Shown here piece by piece: positions 25,092 through 32,589 of a stretch of DNA of 32,589 nt (positions are counted from its first letter, which is position 1; each line of letters begins with the position of its first letter). The notes below the pieces were generated by a model. The model searched no databases. It was given only the letters and a program-made list of their open reading frames with translations, and was not told the DNA's origin. The position numbers and the translations under genes are program-made. The stretch lies in the NCBI GenBank assembly GCA_028876495.1, contig JAGWRO010000073.1, forward strand, positions 1 through 32,589. Reading direction: 5' to 3'. This stretch comes from Bacteroidota bacterium. GTDB taxonomy: Bacteria; Bacteroidota; Bacteroidia; Chitinophagales; Chitinophagaceae.

Positions 25092-26993
25092 ATGAAAAGA
25101 TCTTTTTACACAACTGCTTTTTTGTTAGTTATTTCTCCTGCCCTTTTGAAGGCACAGAAATTATACATGCCGCGAAACATTACCAACGCTTATAAAAATG
25201 GAACCCGCTCTCTGCAAGGACCTCCGGGGAAAAATTACTGGCAAAACGGCGGGAAATATGATATCAACGAAACGGTAACTCCGGAAACAAAAGTGGTATC
25301 AGGAGTTGAAAACATTGTGTATTCCAACAACAGCCCTGATACGCTGAAAGTTTTGGTGATCCGGTTTGTAAACAATGTTCATAAGCCTGAATCACCGCGA
25401 ACAGGGCAAACCAATGATAATTTTTTTACTACAGGATTAGATATTACTTCTTTTTCTGTAAACAACAAGGATTATAATGTGAATAGTAAAAGTTGGGGAA
25501 CCGTGGGAGTAGTAAGATTGAAAGAACCATTACTTCCCCATTCATCAGCAAACGTAAATATTTCGTGGAATTATCCTTTATCAAAACAAGATGGGCGTGA
25601 AGGCCAGGTTGATAGCGCCACTTTTTATGTAGCCTACAGTTATCCACGCATATCGGTTTATGATGATTACAATGGTTGGGATGTACTGCCACATAATGGC
25701 GGGCAGGAATTTTACAACGATTTCAACGATTACCAACTTGCAGTAAAGGTGCCAAAGAACTATGTGGTGTGGGCTACCGGTGATCTTCAAAATCCGGATG
25801 AAGTACTACAGCCGGCTATTGCAAAGCGTTTGAAGGATTCTTATACATCGGATAAGGTAATTCACATTGCAAACCTGAAAGAAATGCTGGAGGATAAAGT
25901 AACCCAACAAAATGATTGGAACACCTGGAAATTCAATGCCTATCACATTACCGATGTTTGCTATGCTGTAAGCAATCACTATGTGTGGGACGGGGCAAGT
26001 GTGGTTGTCGATCCAAAAACCAATCGTCGTTCAAGTGTTCAGGCAGCCTATAACGACACAGCCGCAGACTTCCATCATTCAGTAGAATTTGCACAAAACG
26101 CTCTGAAATTTTTCTCCACTCAATGGCCGGGCGTTCCTTATCCATTCCCTAAAATGACAGCCTTCCAGGGCCATGCAGACATGGAATACCCGATGATGGT
26201 GAATGATGCTACAGTTAGTGATACAAGGCGGTTCGGTAAGCAAGGTTTCAAATTTGCGCAAATGGTACAAGATCATGAAATAGCCCACACGTATTTTCCA
26301 TTTTATATGGGCATCAACGAAAAAAGATATGCGTTTATGGATGAAGGCTGGGCTACCACTTACGAATACCTGATAGGCCTGGAAGAAAACGGAAAAGCGC
26401 ATACAGATTCTGTTTATAAGATGTTCCGCATCAGCCGCTATATTCATGATCCTTCAACTGACGAAGACCAGCCGATCATTACCATGTCTAACCAGGAAAG
26501 TGGCGCCGGATATGGAAACAATTCTTACGGAAAAGCTTCTCTGAGTTATCTCGCTTTAAAAGATTATTTGGGAGATGCCACTTTTAAAAAAGCCCTTCAT
26601 TTTTATATGAATGCGTGGCATGGAAAACACCCGATTCCGTGGGATTATTTCAATTGCATGAGTACCGGTTCAGGAAAAAATTTAAACTGGTTTTTTACCA
26701 ACTGGTTTTTTACCAATAATTATATTGACCTCAAAATTGACACTGTAAAAAAAGATAAAGGGTTTTATATGGTAAACATAAAAAACGTGGGCGGCTTTGC
26801 CATTCCTTTTGATGTAAAAATTGTGTATGCAGACGGACAAACTGCTATAATTCACGAAACACCTGCTGTTTGGGAAAAAAATCAGAAAGAGCAGGTATTA
26901 AAGATTTCAACCAATAAAATTATAAAATCAGTAGCATTGGATGGTGGTATTTTTATGGATTATACCCCAGAGGATAATATTTGGAAACAATAA
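25092..26993 (+). CDS. M1 family metallopeptidase
   Basis: This 633-aa aminopeptidase-like protein has a signal peptide (MKRSFYTTAFLLVISPALLKA). The N-terminal beta domain (about 30-300) is followed by a substrate-recognition motif that departs from the usual GAMEN, reading GHADMEYPMM. The zinc site is HEIAH (His395, His399), with Glu418 in MDEGWATTYEY at the expected spacing. Ser/Thr-rich and Asn-rich C-terminal strands follow (up to about 633). Secreted M1 enzymes trim peptides; the site looks active. An upstream in-frame TTG (25083) is rejected because it overlaps the -7-like TACATTTG at 25078-25085 and the ATG at 25092 starts the signal peptide. A strong terminator follows the gene. Confidence 0.9.
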   Translation: MKRSFYTTAFLLVISPALLKAQKLYMPRNITNAYKNGTRSLQGPPGKNYWQNGGKYDINETVTPETKVVSGVENIVYSNNSPDTLKVLVIRFVNNVHKPESPRTGQTNDNFFTTGLDITSFSVNNKDYNVNSKSWGTVGVVRLKEPLLPHSSANVNISWNYPLSKQDGREGQVDSATFYVAYSYPRISVYDDYNGWDVLPHNGGQEFYNDFNDYQLAVKVPKNYVVWATGDLQNPDEVLQPAIAKRLKDSYTSDKVIHIANLKEMLEDKVTQQNDWNTWKFNAYHITDVCYAVSNHYVWDGASVVVDPKTNRRSSVQAAYNDTAADFHHSVEFAQNALKFFSTQWPGVPYPFPKMTAFQGHADMEYPMMVNDATVSDTRRFGKQGFKFAQMVQDHEIAHTYFPFYMGINEKRYAFMDEGWATTYEYLIGLEENGKAHTDSVYKMFRISRYIHDPSTDEDQPIITMSNQESGAGYGNNSYGKASLSYLALKDYLGDATFKKALHFYMNAWHGKHPIPWDYFNCMSTGSGKNLNWFFTNWFFTNNYIDLKIDTVKKDKGFYMVNIKNVGGFAIPFDVKIVYADGQTAIIHETPAVWEKNQKEQVLKISTNKIIKSVALDGGIFMDYTPEDNIWKQ

Positions 26994-27013
26994 TTAATTA
27001 ACATCAACATCTC

Positions 27014-27051
27014 ACAGGCGTGCATCAAAAATGCACGCCTGTTTTGCTTTT
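27014..27051 (+). terminator. strong intrinsic terminator
   Basis: ACAGGCGTGCAT (27014-27025), loop CAAAA, ATGCACGCCTGT (27031-27042) make a perfect 12-bp stem, followed by TTTGCTTTT. It ends the M1 peptidase transcript, 21 bp after its stop. Confidence 0.9.
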
Positions 27052-27260
27052 ACATTGATAGGGAATAAAAATCTTTACAATTTGTCGATTTACTGTTCTG
27101 GCCTCAATTGTTCTTAGGGCAACAACATGATTGAAAAAAATATATTTACTTTATACCTTTCATTAAAAGGATTTTAAGACATAAACCGATTCAAAAAAAA
27201 ATCACCCTTTTATAATAACTTTTAAATTATCTACATTAACTTCGCAGCCTATTTATAAAA
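27052..27260 (+). promoter_or_regulatory. promoter region of the thr operon
   Basis: No gene is seen here. A possible -7 element TAACTTCG (27237-27244) is one base from TAnnTTTG and lies 16 bp before the leader-peptide start; no good -33 box is present. The remainder is AT-rich with short imperfect palindromes only (for example CCTTT/AAAGG near 27157-27171). Confidence 0.4.
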
Positions 27261-27344
27261 ATGAAAAGACCCATTTCTTATATAACCCTTTCTGCATTTG
27301 CAACGCTTAGCATTCCTGCAATTACCATTACTACAACCCGTTAA
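27261..27344 (+). CDS. thrL: threonine operon leader peptide
   Basis: A 27-codon frame starts with ATG at 27261 and reads MKRPISYITLSAFATLSI then PAITITTTR before TAA. Thr occurs at positions 9, 15, 22, 24, 25 and 26 and Ile at 5, 8, 18, 21 and 23, so the last seven codons are Ile-Thr-Ile-Thr-Thr-Thr-Arg. This mirrors the Thr/Ile-rich thrL peptide of E. coli (MKRISTTITTTITITT), in which uncharged tRNA-Thr or tRNA-Ile stalls the ribosome and allows operon expression. The leader ends 91 bp before thrA. The composition and place make a regulatory role very likely; sequence alignment to E. coli beyond MKR and ITITT is not implied. Confidence 0.88.
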   Translation: MKRPISYITLSAFATLSIPAITITTTR

Positions 27345-27352
27345 GGGTTGTA
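27332..27352 (+). promoter_or_regulatory. thr leader hairpin (attenuator component)
   Basis: TACAACCC (27332-27339), loop GTTAA, GGGTTGTA (27345-27352) form a perfect 8-bp stem. Its 5' arm overlaps leader codons 24-27 and its loop contains the stop codon, so a ribosome at the Thr codons would prevent it forming. An alternative partial pairing joins AAGG...TAC (27343-27353) with GTACCTT (27385-27391). No clear stem with a T tract is seen before thrA, so how transcription or translation is switched is unresolved. Confidence 0.7.
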
Positions 27353-27435
27353 CATTTCCATATCATCTATTGGGCTTTCGCTGCGTACCTTCGGAAAAAA
27401 ATAATACCATCAATAAATTTAATAGTTAGAAAAAT

Positions 27436-29883
27436 ATGCGTGTTTTAAAATTTGGCGGCTCATCTGTAGCAAACGCTGAAAATATCAACAAGATCGTTTC
27501 TATTTTGGAAGATCGTTTGAAAAATGAGAAATTAATTGTAGTGGTATCTGCTTTAGGAGGCACGACTGATGCACTTTTAACTAGCGTGGTTCTTGCTTCA
27601 GAAGGAAAAGAAAAATACAAGGAAGAACTACAAAAAATTGAAAACCGCCACCTGGAAATGACCAAACAGTTGATTCCTGTAGCGCAGCAAAGCCGTGTAT
27701 TGAGCATGGTAAAACAACATTGTAACGAAATTGAAGATATTTGCAATGGTGTATTTTTATTGCAGGAACTTACTTCGAGAACCAAAGACAGGATAATGAG
27801 TTATGGAGAATTATTATCCTCACAGATTATTGCCGCAAAATTTGAATCTACCGGGTTTAAAAATAAATGGATAGACGCCAGGAAAATAATTATCACCAAT
27901 TCCAACTTCGAAAACGCAGTAGTAAATTTCGATGTTTCCAACCCAAAAATTCATTCATGCTTTCATGATGCTGAAGAGTCCTTCTTCATTGTTCCGGGCT
28001 TCATTTCATCTGACAAAAATGGCGTAACCACTACATTAGGCAGAGGTGGATCTGATTATACAGCTTCCGTCATTGCTGCCGCAGTTGATGCTACCGCTCT
28101 TGAAATCTGGACGGATGTAAGCGGCATGATGACTGCGGATCCGCGATTGGTATCCAACGCTAAAATAATTCCAAATGTTTTGTATCGCGAAGCAATGGAG
28201 CTTTCGCATTTTGGGGCCAAAGTACTTTACCCGCCTACTATTCAGCCAGTGATGAGAAAAAATATTCCGGTTTGGGTGAAGAGCACTTTCGCGCCGGAAC
28301 ATCATGGAACTTTAATTGAAAATACTTCAGAAAAAAAAACCACAAGCAGTGTGCGGGGTATTTCAAGCATTAATAAAATAGCATTGCTAAGTCTCGAAGG
28401 AAGCGGAATGGCCGGTGTGCCCGGTTTCTCAAAAAGATTATTTGAAACCTTAGCAAACGAACAAATTAATGTGATTTTGATTACGCAAAGTTCTTCAGAA
28501 CATTCGATTTGTGTGGGTATTGAAGAAGCCGCTGCTGAAAAAGCAAAATTAGCTGTGGATGCTGCTTTTGCTTTAGAAATTGAAAGGCTTGTGGTTGAAC
28601 CGTTAATCGTGGAAAAAGATTTGGCGATCATTGCATTGGTTGGCGATAAAATGAAAAGCCATCCGGGTATCAGCGGAAAAATGTTCAGTGCTTTAGGAAG
28701 AAACGGGATCAATGTTAGGGCTATTTCACAAGGATCTTCAGAAAGAAATATTTCGGCAGTCATCTCTACCAATGATGTAAAAAAAGCAGTCAATGTACTG
28801 CATGAAGATTTTTTTGAAACCACTTATAAGCAGGTAAATTTATTTGTAGCCGGCGTAGGAAATGTAGGTTCACGGCTACTATCACAATTATTGCAACAAC
28901 AAAGTTATCTTCAAAAAAATCTGCGTTTATCCGTAAGAGTTGTAGGCATTGCCAACAGCAGGAAGATGTTATTTAATAACAATGGAATTGATTTGGAAAA
29001 TTGGAAAGAACTTTTGCAGGAAGGCGAGAAAATGAACCTTTCTGAATTTGTAAATACCATCAAATCAAAGAATCTTCGCAATTCGGTTTTTGCGGATGTA
29101 ACCGCCAACCAAGATGTGGCAAAACACTATGCTGAAATTCTCGAAAAAAGTGTTTCAGTAGTGGCCTGCAACAAAATTGCTGCGTCTTCTTCTTACAGTT
29201 ATTATGAAAAATTAAAGAATCTTGCACGTGAATTTAACGTACATTATCTTTTTGAAACCAATGTGGGTGCAGGTTTGCCCGTTATCGGCACTTTAAACGA
29301 CCTTTTGCTCAGCGGTGATAAGGTAAATAAAATTGAGGCAGTGCTAAGCGGCACATTAAACTTTGTTTTCAACAATTACGACGGCAAAAAAACATTTGCA
29401 AAAGTGGTTAAAGAAGCTCAGGATGAAGGTTTTACAGAACCCGACCCACGTCTTGATTTGAGCGGAGTGGATGTAGTAAGAAAGATCATGATACTTGCCC
29501 GCGAATCCGGTGAAAAAATTGACATGGAAGACATTACCAACAATTCCTTTATGCCTGAAGAATGTATGCAAGGCTCTGTTGAGGATTTTTATAAATGCAT
29601 GGAAAAGTATGAAGCCCATTTCAAAAGCATTTTGGATGAAGCGAACAAAGCCGGAAAGAAATTAAAATTTGTAGCTAATTATGAAAATGGAAAAGCGAGT
29701 GTTGGTTTACAACAAGTAGATTCAAGTCACGACTTTTACCATCTTTACGGGAAAGATAACGTAGTGGTTTTTTACACCAACCGTTACACCGGGCAACCAT
29801 TGGTGGTAAAAGGTGCAGGTGCCGGCGCAGAAGTAACCGCTTCCGGCGTGTTTGCTGATATCATCAGGGCGGTAAGGATCTAA
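27436..29883 (+). CDS. thrA: bifunctional aspartate kinase / homoserine dehydrogenase I
   Basis: At 815 aa this is the usual fused length. The N-terminal aspartokinase starts with KFGGSSVA (5-12) and phosphorylates aspartate. Two ACT domains follow, LSLEGSGMAG...ITQSSSEHSICV and LVGDKMKSHPGISGKMF...SQGSSERNISAV, in the ThrA pattern of threonine-sensitive feedback control. The homoserine dehydrogenase part begins with the NAD(P) motif VAGVGNVGS (about 468-476) and has GTLNFVFNNYDG and EAQDEGFTEPDPRLDLSG, the catalytic-lysine and substrate region. It supplies aspartyl phosphate and homoserine to threonine and, through shared steps, to methionine and lysine. thrB follows after 10 bp. Expression is probably controlled by the leader at 27261-27352. 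Confidence 0.97.
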   Translation: MRVLKFGGSSVANAENINKIVSILEDRLKNEKLIVVVSALGGTTDALLTSVVLASEGKEKYKEELQKIENRHLEMTKQLIPVAQQSRVLSMVKQHCNEIEDICNGVFLLQELTSRTKDRIMSYGELLSSQIIAAKFESTGFKNKWIDARKIIITNSNFENAVVNFDVSNPKIHSCFHDAEESFFIVPGFISSDKNGVTTTLGRGGSDYTASVIAAAVDATALEIWTDVSGMMTADPRLVSNAKIIPNVLYREAMELSHFGAKVLYPPTIQPVMRKNIPVWVKSTFAPEHHGTLIENTSEKKTTSSVRGISSINKIALLSLEGSGMAGVPGFSKRLFETLANEQINVILITQSSSEHSICVGIEEAAAEKAKLAVDAAFALEIERLVVEPLIVEKDLAIIALVGDKMKSHPGISGKMFSALGRNGINVRAISQGSSERNISAVISTNDVKKAVNVLHEDFFETTYKQVNLFVAGVGNVGSRLLSQLLQQQSYLQKNLRLSVRVVGIANSRKMLFNNNGIDLENWKELLQEGEKMNLSEFVNTIKSKNLRNSVFADVTANQDVAKHYAEILEKSVSVVACNKIAASSSYSYYEKLKNLAREFNVHYLFETNVGAGLPVIGTLNDLLLSGDKVNKIEAVLSGTLNFVFNNYDGKKTFAKVVKEAQDEGFTEPDPRLDLSGVDVVRKIMILARESGEKIDMEDITNNSFMPEECMQGSVEDFYKCMEKYEAHFKSILDEANKAGKKLKFVANYENGKASVGLQQVDSSHDFYHLYGKDNVVVFYTNRYTGQPLVVKGAGAGAEVTASGVFADIIRAVRI

Positions 29884-29893
29884 AAAAATAACA

Positions 29894-30820
29894 ATGAAAA
29901 AAATAAAAGTTTTGGCTCCTGCAACGATCGCGAATTTGGTTTGCGGTTTCGATATTCTTGGAATGGCATTGAAAGCGCCGTTTGATGAAATGACACTTTC
30001 TTTAACCGATGAGCCTGGAATTGTTATAAAACACACAGACGAATACAACTTGCCTGAAGAACCTGAGAAAAACGTTTCAGGCGCCGCCTTACTCGCTTTG
30101 ATGGAAGAATTTAAAAAACCGGTTGGTTTTCATTTAACAATTCATAAGCATATAAAACCCGGAAGTGGCTTGGGTTCCAGCGCTGCAAGTTCAGCAGGCG
30201 CTGTTGTTGCCGCCAACCATTTATTGGGAAATATTTTTTCAAATGAGGACCTGGTGCGCTTTGCCATGAACGGCGAAAAAATTGCCGGTGGCGTAAAACA
30301 TGCAGACAATGTTTCGCCCTGCATTTATGGTGGCGTTACTTTAATACGTTCTATTTTTCCTTTGGATATTATTCCGCTCAATGTCCCTGATCTTTTTATA
30401 ACCATCGTTCATCCGCAAATAGAAGTGCGTACTTCTGATTCACGGCAAATTTTACGCAAAGAAGTTCAGTTAAAAAATGCCATTAAACAATGGGGCAACA
30501 TAGGCGGATTGATCATGGGTTTTATGAAAAACGATTTTGATTTGATCGGCCGTTCAATGGAAGATGTAATTATTGAACCGGTGCGAAGTATTTTGATTCC
30601 GGGCTTTGATGAAGTCAAATTAAAATGTAAAGAAGCGGGAAGTATCGGCGGTGGAATTTCAGGTTCAGGGCCATCCATTTTTATGTTGAGTAAAGATGAA
30701 GAAACTGCCAATAAGATTGAAGGGATCATGAAAGATATTTATGAAAAAATCGAGGTAGATTATAAAACGTATGTAACAGCCATCAACACTGAAGGCGTAA
30801 AAATTGTGGAAGCACAGTAA
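29894..30820 (+). CDS. thrB: homoserine kinase (GHMP family)
   Basis: The 308-aa kinase converts L-homoserine to O-phosphohomoserine with ATP. The GHMP ATP-binding motif KPGSGLGSSAASSAGAVV is at about 88-105, an N-terminal substrate motif reads CGFDILGMAL, and the C-terminal loop is GGGISGSGPSIFML (about 252-265). This is the canonical family layout. The ATG at 29894 follows the thrA stop by 10 bp and the thrC start is 11 bp after its own stop, so the three genes form one operon. Confidence 0.97.
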   Translation: MKKIKVLAPATIANLVCGFDILGMALKAPFDEMTLSLTDEPGIVIKHTDEYNLPEEPEKNVSGAALLALMEEFKKPVGFHLTIHKHIKPGSGLGSSAASSAGAVVAANHLLGNIFSNEDLVRFAMNGEKIAGGVKHADNVSPCIYGGVTLIRSIFPLDIIPLNVPDLFITIVHPQIEVRTSDSRQILRKEVQLKNAIKQWGNIGGLIMGFMKNDFDLIGRSMEDVIIEPVRSILIPGFDEVKLKCKEAGSIGGGISGSGPSIFMLSKDEETANKIEGIMKDIYEKIEVDYKTYVTAINTEGVKIVEAQ

Positions 30821-30831
30821 ACGAACAAAGA

Positions 30832-32130
30832 ATGAAGTATTTTAGTCTGAATAAAACGGCTCCTGTTGCCACTTTCAAAGAAGCCACCATTAAGGGTTTG
30901 GCGCCTGATAAAGGTTTGTATTTTCCGGAAATTATTCCGAAACACGAACCCGGTTTTTATGTGGATATTCAAAAATTTTCTAACGAAGAAATTGCTTTTA
31001 AAATCATTCAACCATTTATTGGAGATGAAATTCCTGTGGCTGAATTAAAAAGAATTGTTACTGAAACGATCAATTTCGAAATTCCTTTAAAAACAATAAC
31101 AGATACTATTTCTTCATTAGAATTGTACCACGGTCCTACCCTTGCCTTTAAAGATGTTGGCGCAAGATTTATGAGCCGATGCCTCGGATATTTTGTAAAA
31201 AACAACGATAAAAAAATAACTGTATTGGTCGCCACTTCCGGCGATACAGGCGGGGCGGTTGCCAATGGTTTTTACAATGTTGACGGCGTTGAAGTAGTGA
31301 TTTTATATCCTTCCGGCAAGGTGAGCAGTGTTCAGGAAAAGCAATTAGTCACCTTAGGCAACAATATTCACGCGATAGAAGTAAAAGGAAATTTTGACGA
31401 TTGCCAGCAAATGGTGAAGCAGGCATTTTCGGATAAATATTTAAACGAAAAATTATTTCTTACCTCTGCCAATTCGATCAATGTGGCGCGTTGGTTGCCA
31501 CAACAGTTTTATTATTTATTTGCCTGGAAACAATGGACGGATAAAAACCATCCACCGGTGATCAGCGTGCCGAGCGGAAATTTTGGAAATATTTGTGCAG
31601 GAATTTTAGCGCATGTTTCAGGATTACCTGTGCAACATTTTATTGCTGCGTGCAATGCCAATAAAGTAGTTCCTGATTTTTTATCTACTGAAAAATATGA
31701 ACCGAAAAAAGCCATCGCTACCATTTCAAATGCAATGGACGTAGGCGATCCAAGTAATTTTGTAAGAATACTTGAATTATTCCATCATCAATTTGCCGAA
31801 CTAAAAAATACGCTCAGCAGCCTAAGCATTTCTGATGATGAAACAAGAAAAACGATAAAAGAAGTTTTTGAGAAAGAAAATTATTTATTAGATCCTCACG
31901 GCGCTGTGGCGTATCTCGCTTTGCAAAATTATTTACAAGAGCATCCCCAACAGAAAGGTTACCTCCTGGAAACCGCGCATCCGGTAAAATTTTATGACGT
32001 AGTAGAACCGATAATTCAGCAAAAAATTCCAATCCCCGAAAGTATTGAAGGCATTTTATCAAAAGAAAAATTAAGTACTGTAATGGAACCGGGCTTTGAA
32101 AACTTGAAAGAGTTTTTATTGAGCAGATAA
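30832..32130 (+). CDS. thrC: threonine synthase (PLP-dependent)
   Basis: The 432-aa enzyme catalyses the last step, O-phosphohomoserine to L-threonine. The PLP lysine is Lys107 in HGPTLAFKDVGARF. The glycine-rich phosphate-binding loop is ATSGDTGGAV, and the later motifs SANSINVARWLPQ and VPSGNFGNICAG are diagnostic of threonine synthase, with CxxxxK-type substrate contacts nearby (ACNANK). The N-terminus (MKYFSLN) and the length are normal. It is the last gene of the thr operon; 147 bp follow before the next gene. Confidence 0.97.
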   Translation: MKYFSLNKTAPVATFKEATIKGLAPDKGLYFPEIIPKHEPGFYVDIQKFSNEEIAFKIIQPFIGDEIPVAELKRIVTETINFEIPLKTITDTISSLELYHGPTLAFKDVGARFMSRCLGYFVKNNDKKITVLVATSGDTGGAVANGFYNVDGVEVVILYPSGKVSSVQEKQLVTLGNNIHAIEVKGNFDDCQQMVKQAFSDKYLNEKLFLTSANSINVARWLPQQFYYLFAWKQWTDKNHPPVISVPSGNFGNICAGILAHVSGLPVQHFIAACNANKVVPDFLSTEKYEPKKAIATISNAMDVGDPSNFVRILELFHHQFAELKNTLSSLSISDDETRKTIKEVFEKENYLLDPHGAVAYLALQNYLQEHPQQKGYLLETAHPVKFYDVVEPIIQQKIPIPESIEGILSKEKLSTVMEPGFENLKEFLLSR

Positions 32131-32277
32131 AAGAAAAATCGCGGAATTTTATTTGTTTACTGAATAACCGAACTGTTTGCATATACAGTTGTTTCCTGCT
32201 TCAGTGTCGCCTGCTAATATCGTAAGCGCGTGCTTTTGCCAGCAATAGCAAGCTGAAATTTCTATTATATTTGTATT
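32131..32277 (+). other. short intergenic region after thrC
   Basis: No gene is seen. AACTGT/ACAGTT (32171-32176, 32185-32190) could be a weak terminator stem, but it has no T tract. TATATTTG (32266-32273) matches the -7 consensus but ends only 4 bp before the following ATG, so it is uncertain. Confidence 0.35.
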
Positions 32278-32463
32278 ATGACAGACCTGGATACTATAAA
32301 GCAAATTCTCACTCAGTTAAAACCAGAGTTGACGGACAAATATCATGTTAGTTCAATTGGTTTATTTGGATCTGTTGTCCGCGACGATTTTAGTCCTTCG
32401 AGTGACATTGATATAATTGTAGATTTCAGTCAGCCCATCGGTATTGAATTTATTTCCTCTTAA
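32278..32463 (+). pseudogene. MNT-type nucleotidyltransferase (MntA-like antitoxin), interrupted
   Basis: Only 61 codons remain. They contain the intact active-site signature GSVVRDDFSPSSDID, that is GS-x10-DxD of minimal nucleotidyltransferases, preceded by SIGLFG. The family normally runs about 95-110 aa, with a C-terminal part containing a KVDLV-type motif. Here the frame meets a TAA exactly where an IS200/IS605 left end begins, after GIEFISS. MntA proteins act as antitoxins by AMPylating HEPN toxins such as HepT. Such a gene normally has a HEPN toxin beside it, which would lie beyond the window if present. The rest of the gene may continue on the far side of the element. Confidence 0.8.
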
Positions 32464-32589
32464 AAAACCACCGCCTTGGGCGGTGGTAATGTACTGAGGG
32501 CTATGCCTTAATTTTGTTAGATGTCAGAGAATAAATATAGGAAGCTATCGCATGTAGTGTATAAATGCGATTACCACATAGTTTGGACA
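32461..32589 (+). mobile_element. IS200/IS605-family insertion element, left end (incomplete in window)
   Basis: The element seems to begin at about 32457-32465 and includes a subterminal perfect hairpin ACCACCGCC-TTG-GGCGGTGGT (32467-32487), as required by the single-strand transposition mechanism of this family, and the beginning of a TnpA gene at 32521. The exact left edge and target tetranucleotide cannot be fixed without the right end, which is outside the window. Confidence 0.85.
32521..32589 (+). CDS. tnpA: IS200/IS605-family transposase TnpA (N-terminal fragment)
   Basis: 23 codons are visible before the window ends in frame, reading MSENKYRKLSHVVYKC then DYHIVWT. The sequence HVVYKCDYHIVW matches the start of Y1 HUH-family TnpA transposases of the IS200 type, in which it forms the first strand of the single-strand-nicking domain. 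The catalytic HUH motif and tyrosine lie outside the window. The gene has the same orientation as the interrupted MNT gene and starts 33 bp after the left-end hairpin. This ORF is short only because the window ends. Confidence 0.88.
   Translation, partial: MSENKYRKLSHVVYKCDYHIVWT

Noticed and set aside
28302-28823. Minus-strand 173-aa ORF within thrA
   Set aside because: It is antisense to a well-conserved region of thrA and has no recognisable domain.
21179-32162. 14-mer TTATTTGTTTACTG at 21179-21192 and 32149-32162
   Set aside because: Both copies follow gene ends, but in 32 kb of AT-rich DNA one or more shared 14-mers are expected by chance, and the flanks do not match.
32266-32273. TATATTTG as promoter of the MNT gene
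   Set aside because: It matches the consensus but ends 4 bp before the ATG, which would leave almost no leader.

Overview
The window looks like a chromosomal segment of a Bacteroidota bacterium, most likely of the Chitinophagaceae or a near relative. It is AT-rich, start codons lack Shine-Dalgarno sequences, several upstream regions carry the Bacteroidota -7 motif TAnnTTTG, and the gene families are typical of the phylum: DUF4251, PepSY-like, CCDC81-type HU, and a TPR/beta-barrel pair. The placement rests on these traits and not on a database comparison. No rRNA, tRNA or CRISPR array was seen.

Layout. 1-297 is intergenic and begins in a hairpin sequence that looks like a dispersed repeat. 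298-1296 is an unrecognised CDS. 1331-1457 is an array of 18 ATCCAGY heptamers that stops one base from the end of an RND efflux operon. That operon runs leftward as TolC-like protein, adaptor, RND pump (6924 to 1459), with a PepSY-like periplasmic protein upstream (7512-7066). GGTTGGTG/CACCAACC palindromes lie in the adaptor's N-terminal codons, and a 93-bp element with 10-bp inverted ends lies between the PepSY-like gene and the TolC-like gene.

7729-9180 holds panD and an ATP-grasp-like gene. 9189-10151 is a PAP2 lipid phosphatase. 10212-13710 is a signalling block: an OmpR-type regulator with its membrane histidine kinase, and a divergent soluble GAF histidine kinase. 13778-14638 encodes a thioesterase and a DoxX protein. 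14800-20238 is a probable envelope operon: a 1023-aa TPR protein, an outer-membrane beta-barrel and a membrane-anchored HU-like protein, followed by a methyltransferase. 21312-21761 is a META-domain protein. 21841-24929 is a rightward run: YfcC-type transporter, DUF4251 lipoprotein, DUF2905 membrane protein and MpaB-type oxygenase. 25092-26993 is an M1 metallopeptidase ending in a strong terminator.

27261-32130 is a threonine operon: fused aspartokinase/homoserine dehydrogenase, homoserine kinase and threonine synthase. It is preceded by a 27-codon leader peptide ending Ile-Thr-Ile-Thr-Thr-Thr-Arg, with an 8-bp hairpin over its last codons, which strongly suggests ribosome-mediated control by threonine and isoleucine. 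At the right edge, an MNT-type nucleotidyltransferase (antitoxin-like) gene is cut after 61 codons by the left end of an IS200/IS605-family element, whose subterminal hairpin and first 23 transposase codons are visible.
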